From Verrucomicrobiaceae bacterium (GTDB taxonomy: Bacteria; Verrucomicrobiota; Verrucomicrobiia; Verrucomicrobiales; Akkermansiaceae), in NCBI GenBank assembly GCA_027486655.1, contig JAIXOR010000051.1, forward strand, positions 1 through 64,000: a DNA stretch of 64,000 bases, written 5' to 3'. The number at the start of each line of letters is the position of its first letter. Within the stretch, counting starts at the first letter, position 1. Below, piece after piece: positions 34,301 through 41,712 of this stretch. The notes below the pieces were generated by a model. The model was not told the DNA's origin. It was given only the letters and a program-made list of their open reading frames with translations, and ran no database searches. The position numbers and the translations under genes are program-made.

Positions 34301-36772
34301 GTTCACACCGGTGACGACGATCGTTCCCTGGGAAATGATGGTGCCGCCCGTGTAGGTGTTGGGACCACTGATGGTGAGCGTGGAGGATCCGGATTTCAGC
34401 AGCGAAGTCGTGCCGGAGATCAGGTTTCCGGCGTTGCCGGTGAGGGTGAAGTTGTTGGTGTTCGAGTTGACGGTGATCGATGAGGGCTGGAGGTTGCCCG
34501 TGAGGGTAACCGCAGTGCTCGTGGCGGTGTCGTTGAAGACGACGGTGTCACCCCAGAAGAACGTGTCCGTGCTGACGGCGCCATCGTTCCAGACCCCGGT
34601 GGTGCCGGTGTCCCAAACGGTGCCACTGGTCCAGGTCTGGGTCTTGGTGTTGAGATCGAGTGTGACGGCATTGGCACCGACGGTGATCACCGGGGAGCGG
34701 TAGGAACTGCTGTTAGGAAGCACGAAGCTGCCGGGGCCGGAGATCGAATCGTAGGTGATGACCGTCAGCGGATCGAGAGTGGGCGGAAGCGGATTCGAGA
34801 AGGAAAGCGTGACGACGTCATTGACCGTGAGGCCGCCGGTGACGGAGAGCGCTCCCGGTTCAGTGGTGGGGTTGAAGGCGAGATTGAGCGTGCCAAGCGC
34901 GGTGAGGCCGCCGGTGACGGAGCCCTCGCCGCGGAGGCTGGTCGCTCCGTTCAGGGTGAGCGCGGAAGCGGTGGAACCGGTGAGGTTCAGGGTGCCGCCC
35001 TGCAGGGCGAAGGGTCCGGAGTGGCCCATGGTCCCGGTGAGGTTCAGGGTGCCGGTGCCGGTGTATTGGATTGGGACGGATCCGGTGAGGTTGGCCGAGA
35101 TCGTTTGGTTGGCTCCGTTGAGGCGAAGCATTCCGGTGAGATCGATCGAGGTGTCGATCAGAGTGAGGCTGGAGCTTCCGAGGATGGAACCCGAGTGGGT
35201 GACGAAGCTGTCGTTCAGGTCGAGCGTGGATCCGCTGTTGACCCTCCAGAGCGATGCCGAGGGGAAATCCGCGGTGGGTTGGAGCGTGCCGCCGCCGAAG
35301 TTGAGTTCCGAGGAAGAGAATCCGCCGATGCCTTTGGAGCCGATTCTGAGCGTGCCGCCGTTGAGGTTGTATTGGTCGGTGCCGGCGGTATCGCTGCGGG
35401 TGTCGAGACCGAGGCCGGCCGCGGTGACGGTGCCTCCCGTTTGGTTGAAGATGCCGATGCCGTCGACCCCGAGAATCAGGACACCCGGCGTTTCAAAGTT
35501 GGTGTTGCCCACGGCCGGGGTGCCATTGATCGAGAGCGATCCGCCTTCCATGTTGTAGACGGAGGTCTGGTTGGACCAGTGGCCGACACGGAAGTCATTG
35601 TTGACGACCACGGTGGTTCCGGCCTTCTGCGTGGTGGTGCCCGCGATTCCGGTGGCCTCGCCGAGGCTGGCGTTGTTGACGGTGACGTTGGCCCCGGAGT
35701 CGAGGGTGAGGATGGAATTGTTGACCGCAGTGCCGACCGCCAGGAAACCGGTGCCGGTGACGGTTCCGGTGTAGGTGGTGCCGGCCGTCGAGTTGACGGT
35801 GATGCTGCCCGCTCCGCTGATGGCGTTGTTATAGGCCGCGGCGGTGGCGTCGTTGCGGAAATCAAGGGTGGTTCCGTTGTTGACCGTGGCGTTGCCGAGG
35901 CTTCCGCCGCCGCCGAGACGGAGCGTGCCGCCTTGGAGATTCCAGGTCCCGGAATGGGTGTTGGCCGGGTTGGTGACGACAAGGAAGCCGCCATCCGTGC
36001 GATTGATGCTGCCCGCTCCGCTGATGACACCGGCGAGCGTGCTGGTGGCCGAGCCGTAGGTGCGGATGGTTCCACCGCCAGCGTCGATCTGGAGATTGCG
36101 GTTGGTGGTGCGGCTGAGGTTGGGGTCGATGATGCCGCCGCCGTTGAGGATGATTTTATTGGCGGCATTGCCGAGGGCTGCGTCGTTGGTCCAGTTGAGC
36201 AGGCCGCTGGTGATGGTGAGGTCGCCGGTGAAATCGCTGGTCGTGGAGCTGAGGGTGAAATGAGTGGCGCTGCCGCCACCGGTCGCGCTGAGGTCGCCGT
36301 TGACGGTCAGCGTGAGCGGTCCCACGCCGGTGATAGCGGAAGCGATGGTTTTGCCGTTGCCGGTGGTGTTGCCGGCGGCGGCGCTATGGAGCGTGATGCC
36401 GGTGGAAGGAGAGATGTTGATCGTGCCGCCCGTCACGCTCTGCGCGCCGGTGGCGGCGAAGCGGATCTGAGGTGTGGCGACGGTGCCTGCAAGGGTGATC
36501 GAGTAATCACCGACGTTCTGGAAACGGGCGATATTCCCATCCGCCCAGGCGGTGGTGGCCACGTCGCCATCAAGCGAGGTCGACCAATTGGTTCCGCTGT
36601 CCCAGGTTCCACCACCGGTTCCGAGGCCGGGAGTGATGCCGTTCGTGTCCCAATAAAGGGTTTGCGCTCCTGCTTGCGAGGCGAAGCCGGAAAGCGTGCA
36701 GACGATCGCAGAAGCGACGAGGCTCGATCGGATGGAGCGGGAGAAGAGCGGGTTGTTGAGTTTAGGTTTCAT
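31322..36772 (-). CDS. Giant PATR (autotransporter-associated beta-strand repeat) protein, 1816 aa
   Basis: This is a paralogue of the 2132-residue neighbour. The N terminus (MKPKLNNPLFSRSIRSSLVA) shares MKP, NPLF and a later SAIV with that protein, and the signal peptide ends near SQAGAQ. PATR units with the L-L-K-S-G-S-S-T-L-T-I-S-G pattern fill the molecule. The C-terminal 124 residues (AGYDSWKTQ, DDPDGDGFSNLQEFLFGTDP, ending EFFRVQGVEE) are nearly superimposable on the neighbour's. No beta-barrel is present, so export by its own translocator is unlikely. It is transcribed divergently from a GntR/LacI-type regulator that may control it. The pair looks like a tandem duplication. Confidence 0.92.
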   Translation of the reverse strand: MKPKLNNPLFSRSIRSSLVASAIVCTLSGFASQAGAQTLYWDTNGITPGLGTGGGTWDSGTNWSTSLDGDVATTAWADGNIARFQNVGDYSITLAGTVATPQIRFAATGAQSVTGGTINISPSTGITLHSAAAGNTTGNGKTIASAITGVGPLTLTVNGDLSATGGGSATHFTLSSTTSDFTGDLTITSGLLNWTNDAALGNAANKIILNGGGIIDPNLSRTTNRNLQIDAGGGTIRTYGSATSTLAGVISGAGSINRTDGGFLVVTNPANTHSGTWNLQGGTLRLGGGGSLGNATVNNGTTLDFRNDATAAAYNNAISGAGSITVNSTAGTTYTGTVTGTGFLAVGTAVNNSILTLDSGANVTVNNASLGEATGIAGTTTQKAGTTVVVNNDFRVGHWSNQTSVYNMEGGSLSINGTPAVGNTNFETPGVLILGVDGIGIFNQTGGTVTAAGLGLDTRSDTAGTDQYNLNGGTLRIGSKGIGGFSSSELNFGGGTLQPTADFPSASLWRVNSGSTLDLNDSFVTHSGSILGSSSLTLIDTSIDLTGMLRLNGANQTISANLTGSVPIQYTGTGTLNLTGTMGHSGPFALQGGTLNLTGSTASALTLNGATSLRGEGSVTGGLTALGTLNLAFNPTTEPGALSVTGGLTVNDVVTLSFSNPLPPTLDPLTVITYDSISGPGSFVLPNSSSYRSPVITVGANAVTLDLNTKTQTWTSGTVWDTGTTGVWNDGAVSTDTFFWGDTVVFNDTATSTAVTLTGNLQPSSITVNSNTNNFTLTGNAGNLISGTTSLLKSGSSTLTISGPNTYTGGTIISQGTIVVTGVNNGLGTGAVTLGDANTGSANVALLLTNGRGLGNAINVTNNGTGTATLGFSGTGASYTEFTGPVTLARNLTILAGTTDRLHFGGAISGTGNITVTGGQRVTMSGNNSFVGNVSISGTNTVFQTFGGNPVPDASNVDIGTGSTFQIFTSETIAGLSGAGRLWPVAGKPTLTVGTNNVSSTFTGSWVNNGSDHVNLTKVGTGTQTLSGTITSPGALTINGGTVALTGTASFDRTFAPGTALPNRALQGSGTLRAETGSSVTLRRSGVGFTGAVQVATGGTVTIGQIDAAGSTAGSVALQGGTLAFDNSGSFFTPISGTVMTGGTLSTDITTTNYGTMHNTGGDVVPGTTTHAYSGKIYLTAGQWSFAKRFDDAGSVTIAGTTILNDTVWNNTATGSFTANSSGWYDIDVRVQQGGGGVGPSGGWTKGIGIKQGAATTAEADYAAFGSAAMAALGARTALTNDFSFTRPISVSGTSTIDTTAMLGTPGTTGTDGNGGNGDVTLTSGLTGTGELRKAGTGTLTLGASNSFSGALTVNGGALRINASVGAASGFTVNPGAVLETNATNIFVGGHGTAMADSRVIAVNGGTWIITGSHDARFGNVSLSNGATWTSNRGLSNYDALLANTTTGAASVTVANSGGNTSPSVMNGTGGIHLQDIQNFNVADVTASSATDLQVNMILAAQGTIGGAAGGVRKLGTGTMALAAANTYNGGTTVEAGTVLVNNTTGSGTGTGNVLVKTGATLGGTGSISGALTLENGATLAPGITIESLATGTLTLAASSTVQIQIDSSGTPSADVINVTGTATLAGSLSLTDIAGSPAVLPGGTKLTLLTYTTGVSGQFTGLPEGSILTLGPNSYKLSYADANAVTLEVQVAGYDSWKTQIADVNQRARTDDPDGDGFSNLQEFLFGTDPSANTGSLVSMTSTGSGLVLKWLERENGSNYSLLESSTLGTGSWTPSTVIPALDDQTGVPTDYDRWTATIPLGSGSEFFRVQGVEE

Positions 36773-37107
36773 GGATGGGATTGGGGGTGGAATCGATTAT
36801 CAGGGCATCGGAAAAGGACGCCGGCTTCACACGAAGGTGCCGGCGAGGAAGTGGGAAGGGGTGGCCGCGCGTGTCTGCGCAAGGCGAAACGGGGGGACAA
36901 TGGATGCGCGCGCCGAACGATGGAGCCATGGACTCACCCGAGGATGAATCTGACTGGAGGGGGGATCTCGGAACAGTGGGATCGATGGCAAAGCGACTTA
37001 CAAAATAAAACGCTTTCGATCTAAAGCTGGAGATGTGCCGCGGAAAGGAGCATTCCCAAAAACTTTTTGTTCAATTTGTTTGTGCAGATTCCCAGAGCGA
37101 TGTTTCC
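36773..37107. other. Divergent regulatory region between PATR gene and GntR/LacI-type regulator
   Basis: The 335 bp contain an AT-rich core near 36997-37080. Visible dyads are GCTTT-CGATCT-AAAGC (37012-37027) and CAAAAACTTTTTG (37057-37069); TTACAAAATAAAACG (36998-37012) could supply a -10 element in either direction. The GntR/LacI-type regulator is the obvious candidate binder. No operator consensus is known to me. Confidence 0.45.
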
Positions 37108-38226
37108 ATGCGACCCATGGAAACGGAGTTGAAGCGAAGTCTGTCCGAGACCCTTGCGGAAGCGCTGCGGCTGCGCATCACGGAGGGCAAACTGGGGCCG
37201 ACGATGCCCGGGGTGCGGATGATTTCGAAGGCTTATGGGGTGAGCGTGCCCACGGTTTGCAAGGCGATGCAGGTCTTGGCGAGGGACGGGATCCTGAGTT
37301 CCGGTGGCGGTCGCAAGGCTTGGCGGATCGAGGCGACAGAGGCACGTGCCGAGGCTTTGCCGGTGGAAAGGAAGAAAGAGCGACGACTCAGCAAGGGAAA
37401 CCTGCTGGTGCTCTCCTCTTCCGGGTTGGGCGAGGAACGGTATTCGATTGTCCAGTTTGTGACCGAGTTCTTGAATTTCCTGGGGGCGACCGGTTGGGAG
37501 GTGAGGCACCGGGTTTTGAACTTCGAGCATGCCAAGCGCCCCAAGCGGGCCTGGGGCGAGCTGTTGAAGTCCGTGGAACCGGACGCGATCGTGGTGGTGA
37601 GCGGCACCGAGAGCCTAGCCCGCTGGTTGATCCAGCAGAACGTTCGCTGCCTTTTTGTGGGCGGGGACCCCGGACGCACGGGCATTCCCATGCTCGGATT
37701 GAGTGCGGGCGACATGTATCGGCGGGCGGTGAGGGAGCTCTGGCAAAGCGGTCACCGGCGCATGCTCACGCCTTTGTGCGCGAGGCTTCCCGGCTTCGCG
37801 GAACGCTGCTCGCGGGCGATCCAGGAATCGCTGGCGGAGCTCGGGGCGAACAAGGAATGCGTGAAGATCGTGGAAACGCCGTATTCGGGCCCGGAAGTGA
37901 CGGCCAACCTGCTGCGGAAGAACTGGCCGACCTTTTCGCCCGATGCGTTGATCTTCCTCGACTGGCGCGAGTTCATCGCGGCTTCGGGTTTCCTGCGTGA
38001 GGCCGCGCTTGAGATTCCGCGGGACGTGTCCGTGGTGATTCTTTCGCACAGTTCGAGCATGGAGTGGCATCTTCCGCGGATCAGCCATTTCGAGTTGCCG
38101 CACCGCGAGCTCGCACGACTGGCGGGTCGTTGGGTCACGGATGGCAAGCTACCGAAATCGATCCGCAATCTGGTGCGGGTGTCGCCGCGCTGGGTGGAGG
38201 GAGAGAGCATTGGCAAACGCCGCTGA
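37108..38226 (+). CDS. GntR-type winged-helix regulator with LacI-like sugar-binding domain
   Basis: The protein has 372 residues from the ATG at 37108 (another ATG at 37117). The first 75 residues are a GntR winged helix (LAEALRLRITEGKLGPTMPG, then ISKAYGVSVPTVCKAMQVL, where the recognition helix lies, then GGGRKAWRI as the wing). A basic linker leads to a periplasmic-binding-protein-like domain of the LacI/GalR kind (DAIVVVSGTESLARWL, RCLFVGGD, HRRMLTPLC, SPDALIFLDW, VSVVILSH). Such hybrids are common in Verrucomicrobia and resemble AraR-type sugar repressors. Divergent placement beside the PATR gene suggests local control by a saccharide; the ligand is unknown. Confidence 0.85.
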   Translation: MRPMETELKRSLSETLAEALRLRITEGKLGPTMPGVRMISKAYGVSVPTVCKAMQVLARDGILSSGGGRKAWRIEATEARAEALPVERKKERRLSKGNLLVLSSSGLGEERYSIVQFVTEFLNFLGATGWEVRHRVLNFEHAKRPKRAWGELLKSVEPDAIVVVSGTESLARWLIQQNVRCLFVGGDPGRTGIPMLGLSAGDMYRRAVRELWQSGHRRMLTPLCARLPGFAERCSRAIQESLAELGANKECVKIVETPYSGPEVTANLLRKNWPTFSPDALIFLDWREFIAASGFLREAALEIPRDVSVVILSHSSSMEWHLPRISHFELPHRELARLAGRWVTDGKLPKSIRNLVRVSPRWVEGESIGKRR

Positions 38227-38231
38227 ATGCG

Positions 38232-38268
38232 AAAAGCCCGCCGCGGCGGGAGGGCCGGACGGGCTTTT
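38232..38268. terminator. Bidirectional terminator between regulator and Sel1-repeat gene
   Basis: AAAAGCCCG (38232-38240) and CGGGCTTTT (38260-38268) pair around GC-rich sequence that can itself fold. The A and T tracts serve both convergent genes. Confidence 0.85.
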
Positions 38269-38310
38269 GAGAGCAAGTGGAGCGGATGCCGCCTTGGGGA
38301 GAAGCGGTGC

Positions 38311-39918
38311 TCAGCGAGGCACCTTGGGAGTGACCTTGACGGGAGCGGGTGCCGGGGCGGGAGCGGCGGGAGCCGGAGCGGCCGCCTCAGCCTTGGGGGC
38401 CGGCTTTTCGTCCTTTTTCGCGGCTTTGCCGGACTTGATGTCCTCGAGTTCCTTGACCGCCTCGACGCGCTGTTTTTCGTCGAGCTTGAGACCGATCTCC
38501 TTGACCAGGTTGTCGGCTTCCTTTTCGCCGCGTTCCGAGGCGAGGGAGGCGAGCGCCCAGGCCTTCACCGGGTCCGCCTTGGTGCCGATGCCCTCGTTGA
38601 TGAGTCGGGCGAGGGCGAGGGTGGCGGGACCGTGGCCTTGATTGGCGGCGAGGGAATAGAGCTGGCCGGCGTTTTCGATGTTCTGCTGGACGCCGCCGAG
38701 ACCGCGTTCGTAGAGGGTGGCGAGGTTGTTCTGGGCCTGGGCGTTGCCACTTTGAGCGGCGCGGGTAAGCCAGGCCACGCCTGCGGGTGAGTCCGCGAGG
38801 CCGAGTTTTCCGGAAAGGTAAAGCAGGCCGAGTTCGTTCTGGGCTTGGGAGAGGTTGCCATTGGCGGCGGCAAGAAGGTGGCCGTAACCCGCCATGACAT
38901 CGGTCGGAGTCGGCTTCTCGGCGGAGAGAAGACCGGCGGCGACTCGGAGGTTGGCAACCGGATTTCCCGCCTCGGCGGCCTTCACGAGGAGCTGCTTGCC
39001 ACGCTCGACGTCTTTTTCGGTGCCCTTGCCCTCAAGATAGAAATCGGCGGTGCGCAGGATGCAATCCACCTGCCCGGCATCCTTGCCGCGCTCATACTCG
39101 GCGAGGGCAGCCTTGAGATCCTTCTTCACGTTTTCCTCATAGTCGCCGAGGGCGAGGTAAGCCGAGTATTCCTTGGCGGCGATGGCCTTCTTGAGCCACT
39201 CGCGGCCCTTGGCCTCGTCGCGGTTTTTCTCGTCGCCACTGAGCAGGCGGGAGCCGAGGGCGGCCATGGCACCGGCGTTGCCGAGACCGGCGGCCTTGGC
39301 GTAGTTGGCGAGGGATTCCTTGATGTCCTTGAGCTCGGGGAAACCGAACTGACCTTCGTAAAACCGTGCGATGAGGAGCACGGAGAGAATGTCACCGGCA
39401 TCAGCGGCGCGCTTCCACCAAAAGACCGCCTTGTCCGGATCCGGAGCCGGGCTCAGCAGTCCGCGCAGGTAAGCCTCGCCGAGGATGCGGGCAGCCACGG
39501 CCGGATCATCCTTTGCGGCGGTTTCGAGGGCTTGGCGTGCCTGATCGCGCTCCTCTTCCTTCTCAGAGGCCAGCAGCATGAAGGACATGCGGTAGACGGC
39601 ATCCTTGTGTTTCCCTTCGGCGGCCTTGCGGTAGTATTCGAGGGCTTTTTCCTTGGATGCCTCAATGCCCTGGCCGGACTCGGAGGCGAATCCCAGCAGA
39701 TACAACGCTTCGGCATTGCCTTGTTCGGCGAGGGGTTTTGCGAGTTCCACGGCCTTGGCATGCCTTCCGGATTGGAAGGCTTCCATCGCGGCTTTGGCCG
39801 GTCCCTCCACTTGGGCGGGCATCGCAGCCGAGTTGTCGGTGGGCAGGGAAACCGCGGCCTGAAGCGATGCGGTGAGGGCGGAAATCAACAGGAATCGGGA
39901 AAGCACGCGGTATCGCAT
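38311..39918 (-). CDS. Sel1-repeat (TPR-like) exported protein
   Basis: The 535-residue protein starts at the ATG at 39918; a GTG six bases upstream is possible. A signal peptide (YRVLSRFLLISALTASLQAA) is followed by about ten Sel1-like repeats of 36-40 residues with the pattern A-x-x-x-L-G-x-x-Y-x-x-G (NAEALYLLGFASESGQG, NPVANLRVAAGLLSAEKP, NAQAQNNLATLYERGLGG, GPATLALARLINEGIG). The last 45 residues are a Lys/Glu region then an Ala/Pro-rich tail (APAPAAPAPAPAP), perhaps periplasm-spanning. Sel1 solenoids are protein-protein scaffolds. No catalytic residues are visible. Confidence 0.88.
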   Translation of the reverse strand: MRYRVLSRFLLISALTASLQAAVSLPTDNSAAMPAQVEGPAKAAMEAFQSGRHAKAVELAKPLAEQGNAEALYLLGFASESGQGIEASKEKALEYYRKAAEGKHKDAVYRMSFMLLASEKEEERDQARQALETAAKDDPAVAARILGEAYLRGLLSPAPDPDKAVFWWKRAADAGDILSVLLIARFYEGQFGFPELKDIKESLANYAKAAGLGNAGAMAALGSRLLSGDEKNRDEAKGREWLKKAIAAKEYSAYLALGDYEENVKKDLKAALAEYERGKDAGQVDCILRTADFYLEGKGTEKDVERGKQLLVKAAEAGNPVANLRVAAGLLSAEKPTPTDVMAGYGHLLAAANGNLSQAQNELGLLYLSGKLGLADSPAGVAWLTRAAQSGNAQAQNNLATLYERGLGGVQQNIENAGQLYSLAANQGHGPATLALARLINEGIGTKADPVKAWALASLASERGEKEADNLVKEIGLKLDEKQRVEAVKELEDIKSGKAAKKDEKPAPKAEAAAPAPAAPAPAPAPVKVTPKVPR

Positions 39919-39960
39919 GGGCACAACTAGGGAGGATTGCCCGGGAAAGGCAAGCGAGAT

Positions 39961-41121
39961 TCACACCCCGTTGGAGCCCCCGGAATGGAGGGTGCGCAGC
40001 TCGTCAATACAGGCCGCCACCCGCTCCGCATCGATCTCATGCACGTCCACTCCGCAGCCGATCCCGCTGAGCATCAGCACGGTAAGCTCGCCGCCCAGAT
40101 GCTCGCGGAATTCATCCAGCCCCTCCAGCACACTGCGACCACCGGTTTCATCCCGCCAGTCGAGGGCCGGGTGATAGATGGCCATGCCGAGCGCCGGCAG
40201 CATCCGCAACACCCGCACCGCCACATCCGGCGGCGCCATGCCGGTCCGCGCCGAGTAGAGCGAGTCCAGCGCCACGCCCACGGCCACCGCCTGCGCGTGA
40301 GGCAGCCGGTGCGCGGTGAGCGCCTCCAGCTTGTGCGCCGCCCAATGGCCGTAATCGAGGGGTCGGCTGGATCCACTCTCAAAGGGATCCCCTCCCCCGG
40401 AGATATGGCGGGCGTGCAACAATGCGGACCGCTCGACACATTCCTCGAGGACTCCCGGCTCCAGCGCGCCGAGGGCTGTGAGGTTTTCCTCGATCCACTC
40501 GAAGAATCCCCGGTCCTTCACCAGGGCCACCTTCACCGCCTCGATCAACCCCGCCCGGGCGGTCTCCGCCGGCTGGCTGTGGAGGAAACGGAAATCATTG
40601 ATCACTGCAAAAGGCACGGCGAAGGAGCCGATCCAGTTTTTTTTGCCAAAGGCGTTGATCGCACACTTCACGCCTACGCCGCTGTCGTCCTGGGAGAGGG
40701 TCGTCGTGGGAAACCTGACCATGCGCACCCCGCGGTGGGCGGTGGCTGCGGCAAAGCCCACGGCATCCAGAAACGCTCCGCCACCGATCGCAATGGCATA
40801 CGAATGGCGGTCGAGGTGGACGGCGTCCAACAGCTTCCACACCTCGCGGACCAGCAGGTCGTCCGCCTTCACCGCCTCCCCTCCCGGCAGCACGTGGAGG
40901 CCGCGGAGCTCCACCGGTCCGCTGGCGAAGTACTCGCCCACCTCGGTGACCAGACCGGGCCAGGCGGCCGCCACCGCTTCCTCGATGAGGACCAGGGCGC
41001 GCCTGCCGCGGCCTTCCGCGAGGATGGCGCACAATTCCCCGTTTTCCGGATCAAAAGCTCCGCGGGTGAACACCACACGGTGCTTGAAGGTGACGGGAAT
41101 CTGGAAATCGTGGCGGGACAT
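39961..41121 (-). CDS. 3-dehydroquinate synthase-like sugar phosphate cyclase, EboD-like
   Basis: A 386-residue NAD-dependent cyclase of the DHQS family. The nicotinamide-site motif is IAIGGGAFLDAVGFAAA (about 111-127), TTLSQDDSGVGVKCAIN aligns with the active-site lysine region, and GGDPFESGSSRPLDYGHWAAH provides Glu and His zinc ligands. The PFESGSSRPLDYGHW wording resembles EboD-type proteins, whose clusters serve transport or modification of prenylated precursors, more than housekeeping AroB. No other ebo gene is visible nearby. True AroB function is not excluded. Confidence 0.8.
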   Translation of the reverse strand: MSRHDFQIPVTFKHRVVFTRGAFDPENGELCAILAEGRGRRALVLIEEAVAAAWPGLVTEVGEYFASGPVELRGLHVLPGGEAVKADDLLVREVWKLLDAVHLDRHSYAIAIGGGAFLDAVGFAAATAHRGVRMVRFPTTTLSQDDSGVGVKCAINAFGKKNWIGSFAVPFAVINDFRFLHSQPAETARAGLIEAVKVALVKDRGFFEWIEENLTALGALEPGVLEECVERSALLHARHISGGGDPFESGSSRPLDYGHWAAHKLEALTAHRLPHAQAVAVGVALDSLYSARTGMAPPDVAVRVLRMLPALGMAIYHPALDWRDETGGRSVLEGLDEFREHLGGELTVLMLSGIGCGVDVHEIDAERVAACIDELRTLHSGGSNGV

Positions 41122-41186
41122 CGGCGCGGGCGAGTGGGTAGCCTGCTTTACGCCAGCGCGCCACCGTTTCTTGGTAGATTTCCGCC

Positions 41187-41705
41187 ATGTCCACGCCCGA
41201 GACCCTTTTTGAAACCCGCTGGATCCGCATGCAGCGCATCGGACACTGGGATTTTGTCGTCCGCCCGCAATCCGACCGCTGCGTCGGCATCCTCGCCATC
41301 ACGCCGCAGGAGGAAATCATCCTCATCGAACAGTTCCGCATCCCGGTGGGAGCGGTGGTGGTGGAGATTCCCGCAGGCATCGTCGGCGATGAACCCGAGC
41401 ACCTCGGCGAATCGCTCGCGGAAACCGCCCGCCGTGAGTTGTTAGAGGAAACCGGCTACCTCGCCGAGCACGTGGAGGAACTCATCGCCACGCCCACCTC
41501 GGCGGGGCTCACGTCGGAGTTCATCCACCTTTTCCAAGCCAGCGGGCTGACGCGGAAACACGCGGGTGGTGGCACCGCGGCGGAAAACATCACGGTGCAC
41601 CATGTTCCACTGGGAGGCCTGCGCGCGTGGCTCAAGGAGCGCGAGGCCGAAGGCAAGGTCATCGACTTCAAGATCCACGCCGCACTCTGGCTGGCGGGCC
41701 GCTGA
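41187..41705 (+). CDS. NUDIX hydrolase, ADP-ribose pyrophosphatase-like
   Basis: The protein has 172 residues. The family glycine-rich strand (VVVEIPAGIVGDEPE) and the Nudix helix (ETARRELLEETGY) with its REL-EE core give the Mg site; the loop between them is a few residues longer than in the textbook box. The TPTSAGLTSEFIHLFQA segment is typical of the ADP-ribose diphosphatase (NudF-like) branch. It probably hydrolyses ADP-ribose or another nucleoside diphosphate sugar. It is divergent from the cyclase gene and convergent with the esterase gene, ending 7 bases before that gene's stop. Confidence 0.9.
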   Translation: MSTPETLFETRWIRMQRIGHWDFVVRPQSDRCVGILAITPQEEIILIEQFRIPVGAVVVEIPAGIVGDEPEHLGESLAETARRELLEETGYLAEHVEELIATPTSAGLTSEFIHLFQASGLTRKHAGGGTAAENITVHHVPLGGLRAWLKEREAEGKVIDFKIHAALWLAGR

Positions 41706-41712
41706 TCCGGCC

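Noticed and set aside
30947-34483. A 1178-codon open frame antisense to the 1816-residue PATR gene, and similar long frames opposite other genes
   Set aside because: GC-rich codon use suppresses stops on the opposite strand. The translation is Gly/Asp/Glu/Val-rich with no domain, and it tracks the repeat structure of the sense gene.
24534-36772. PATR repeats as CRISPR-like or tandem DNA repeats
   Set aside because: The periodicity is at protein level, units vary widely in DNA sequence, and they lie within open genes.
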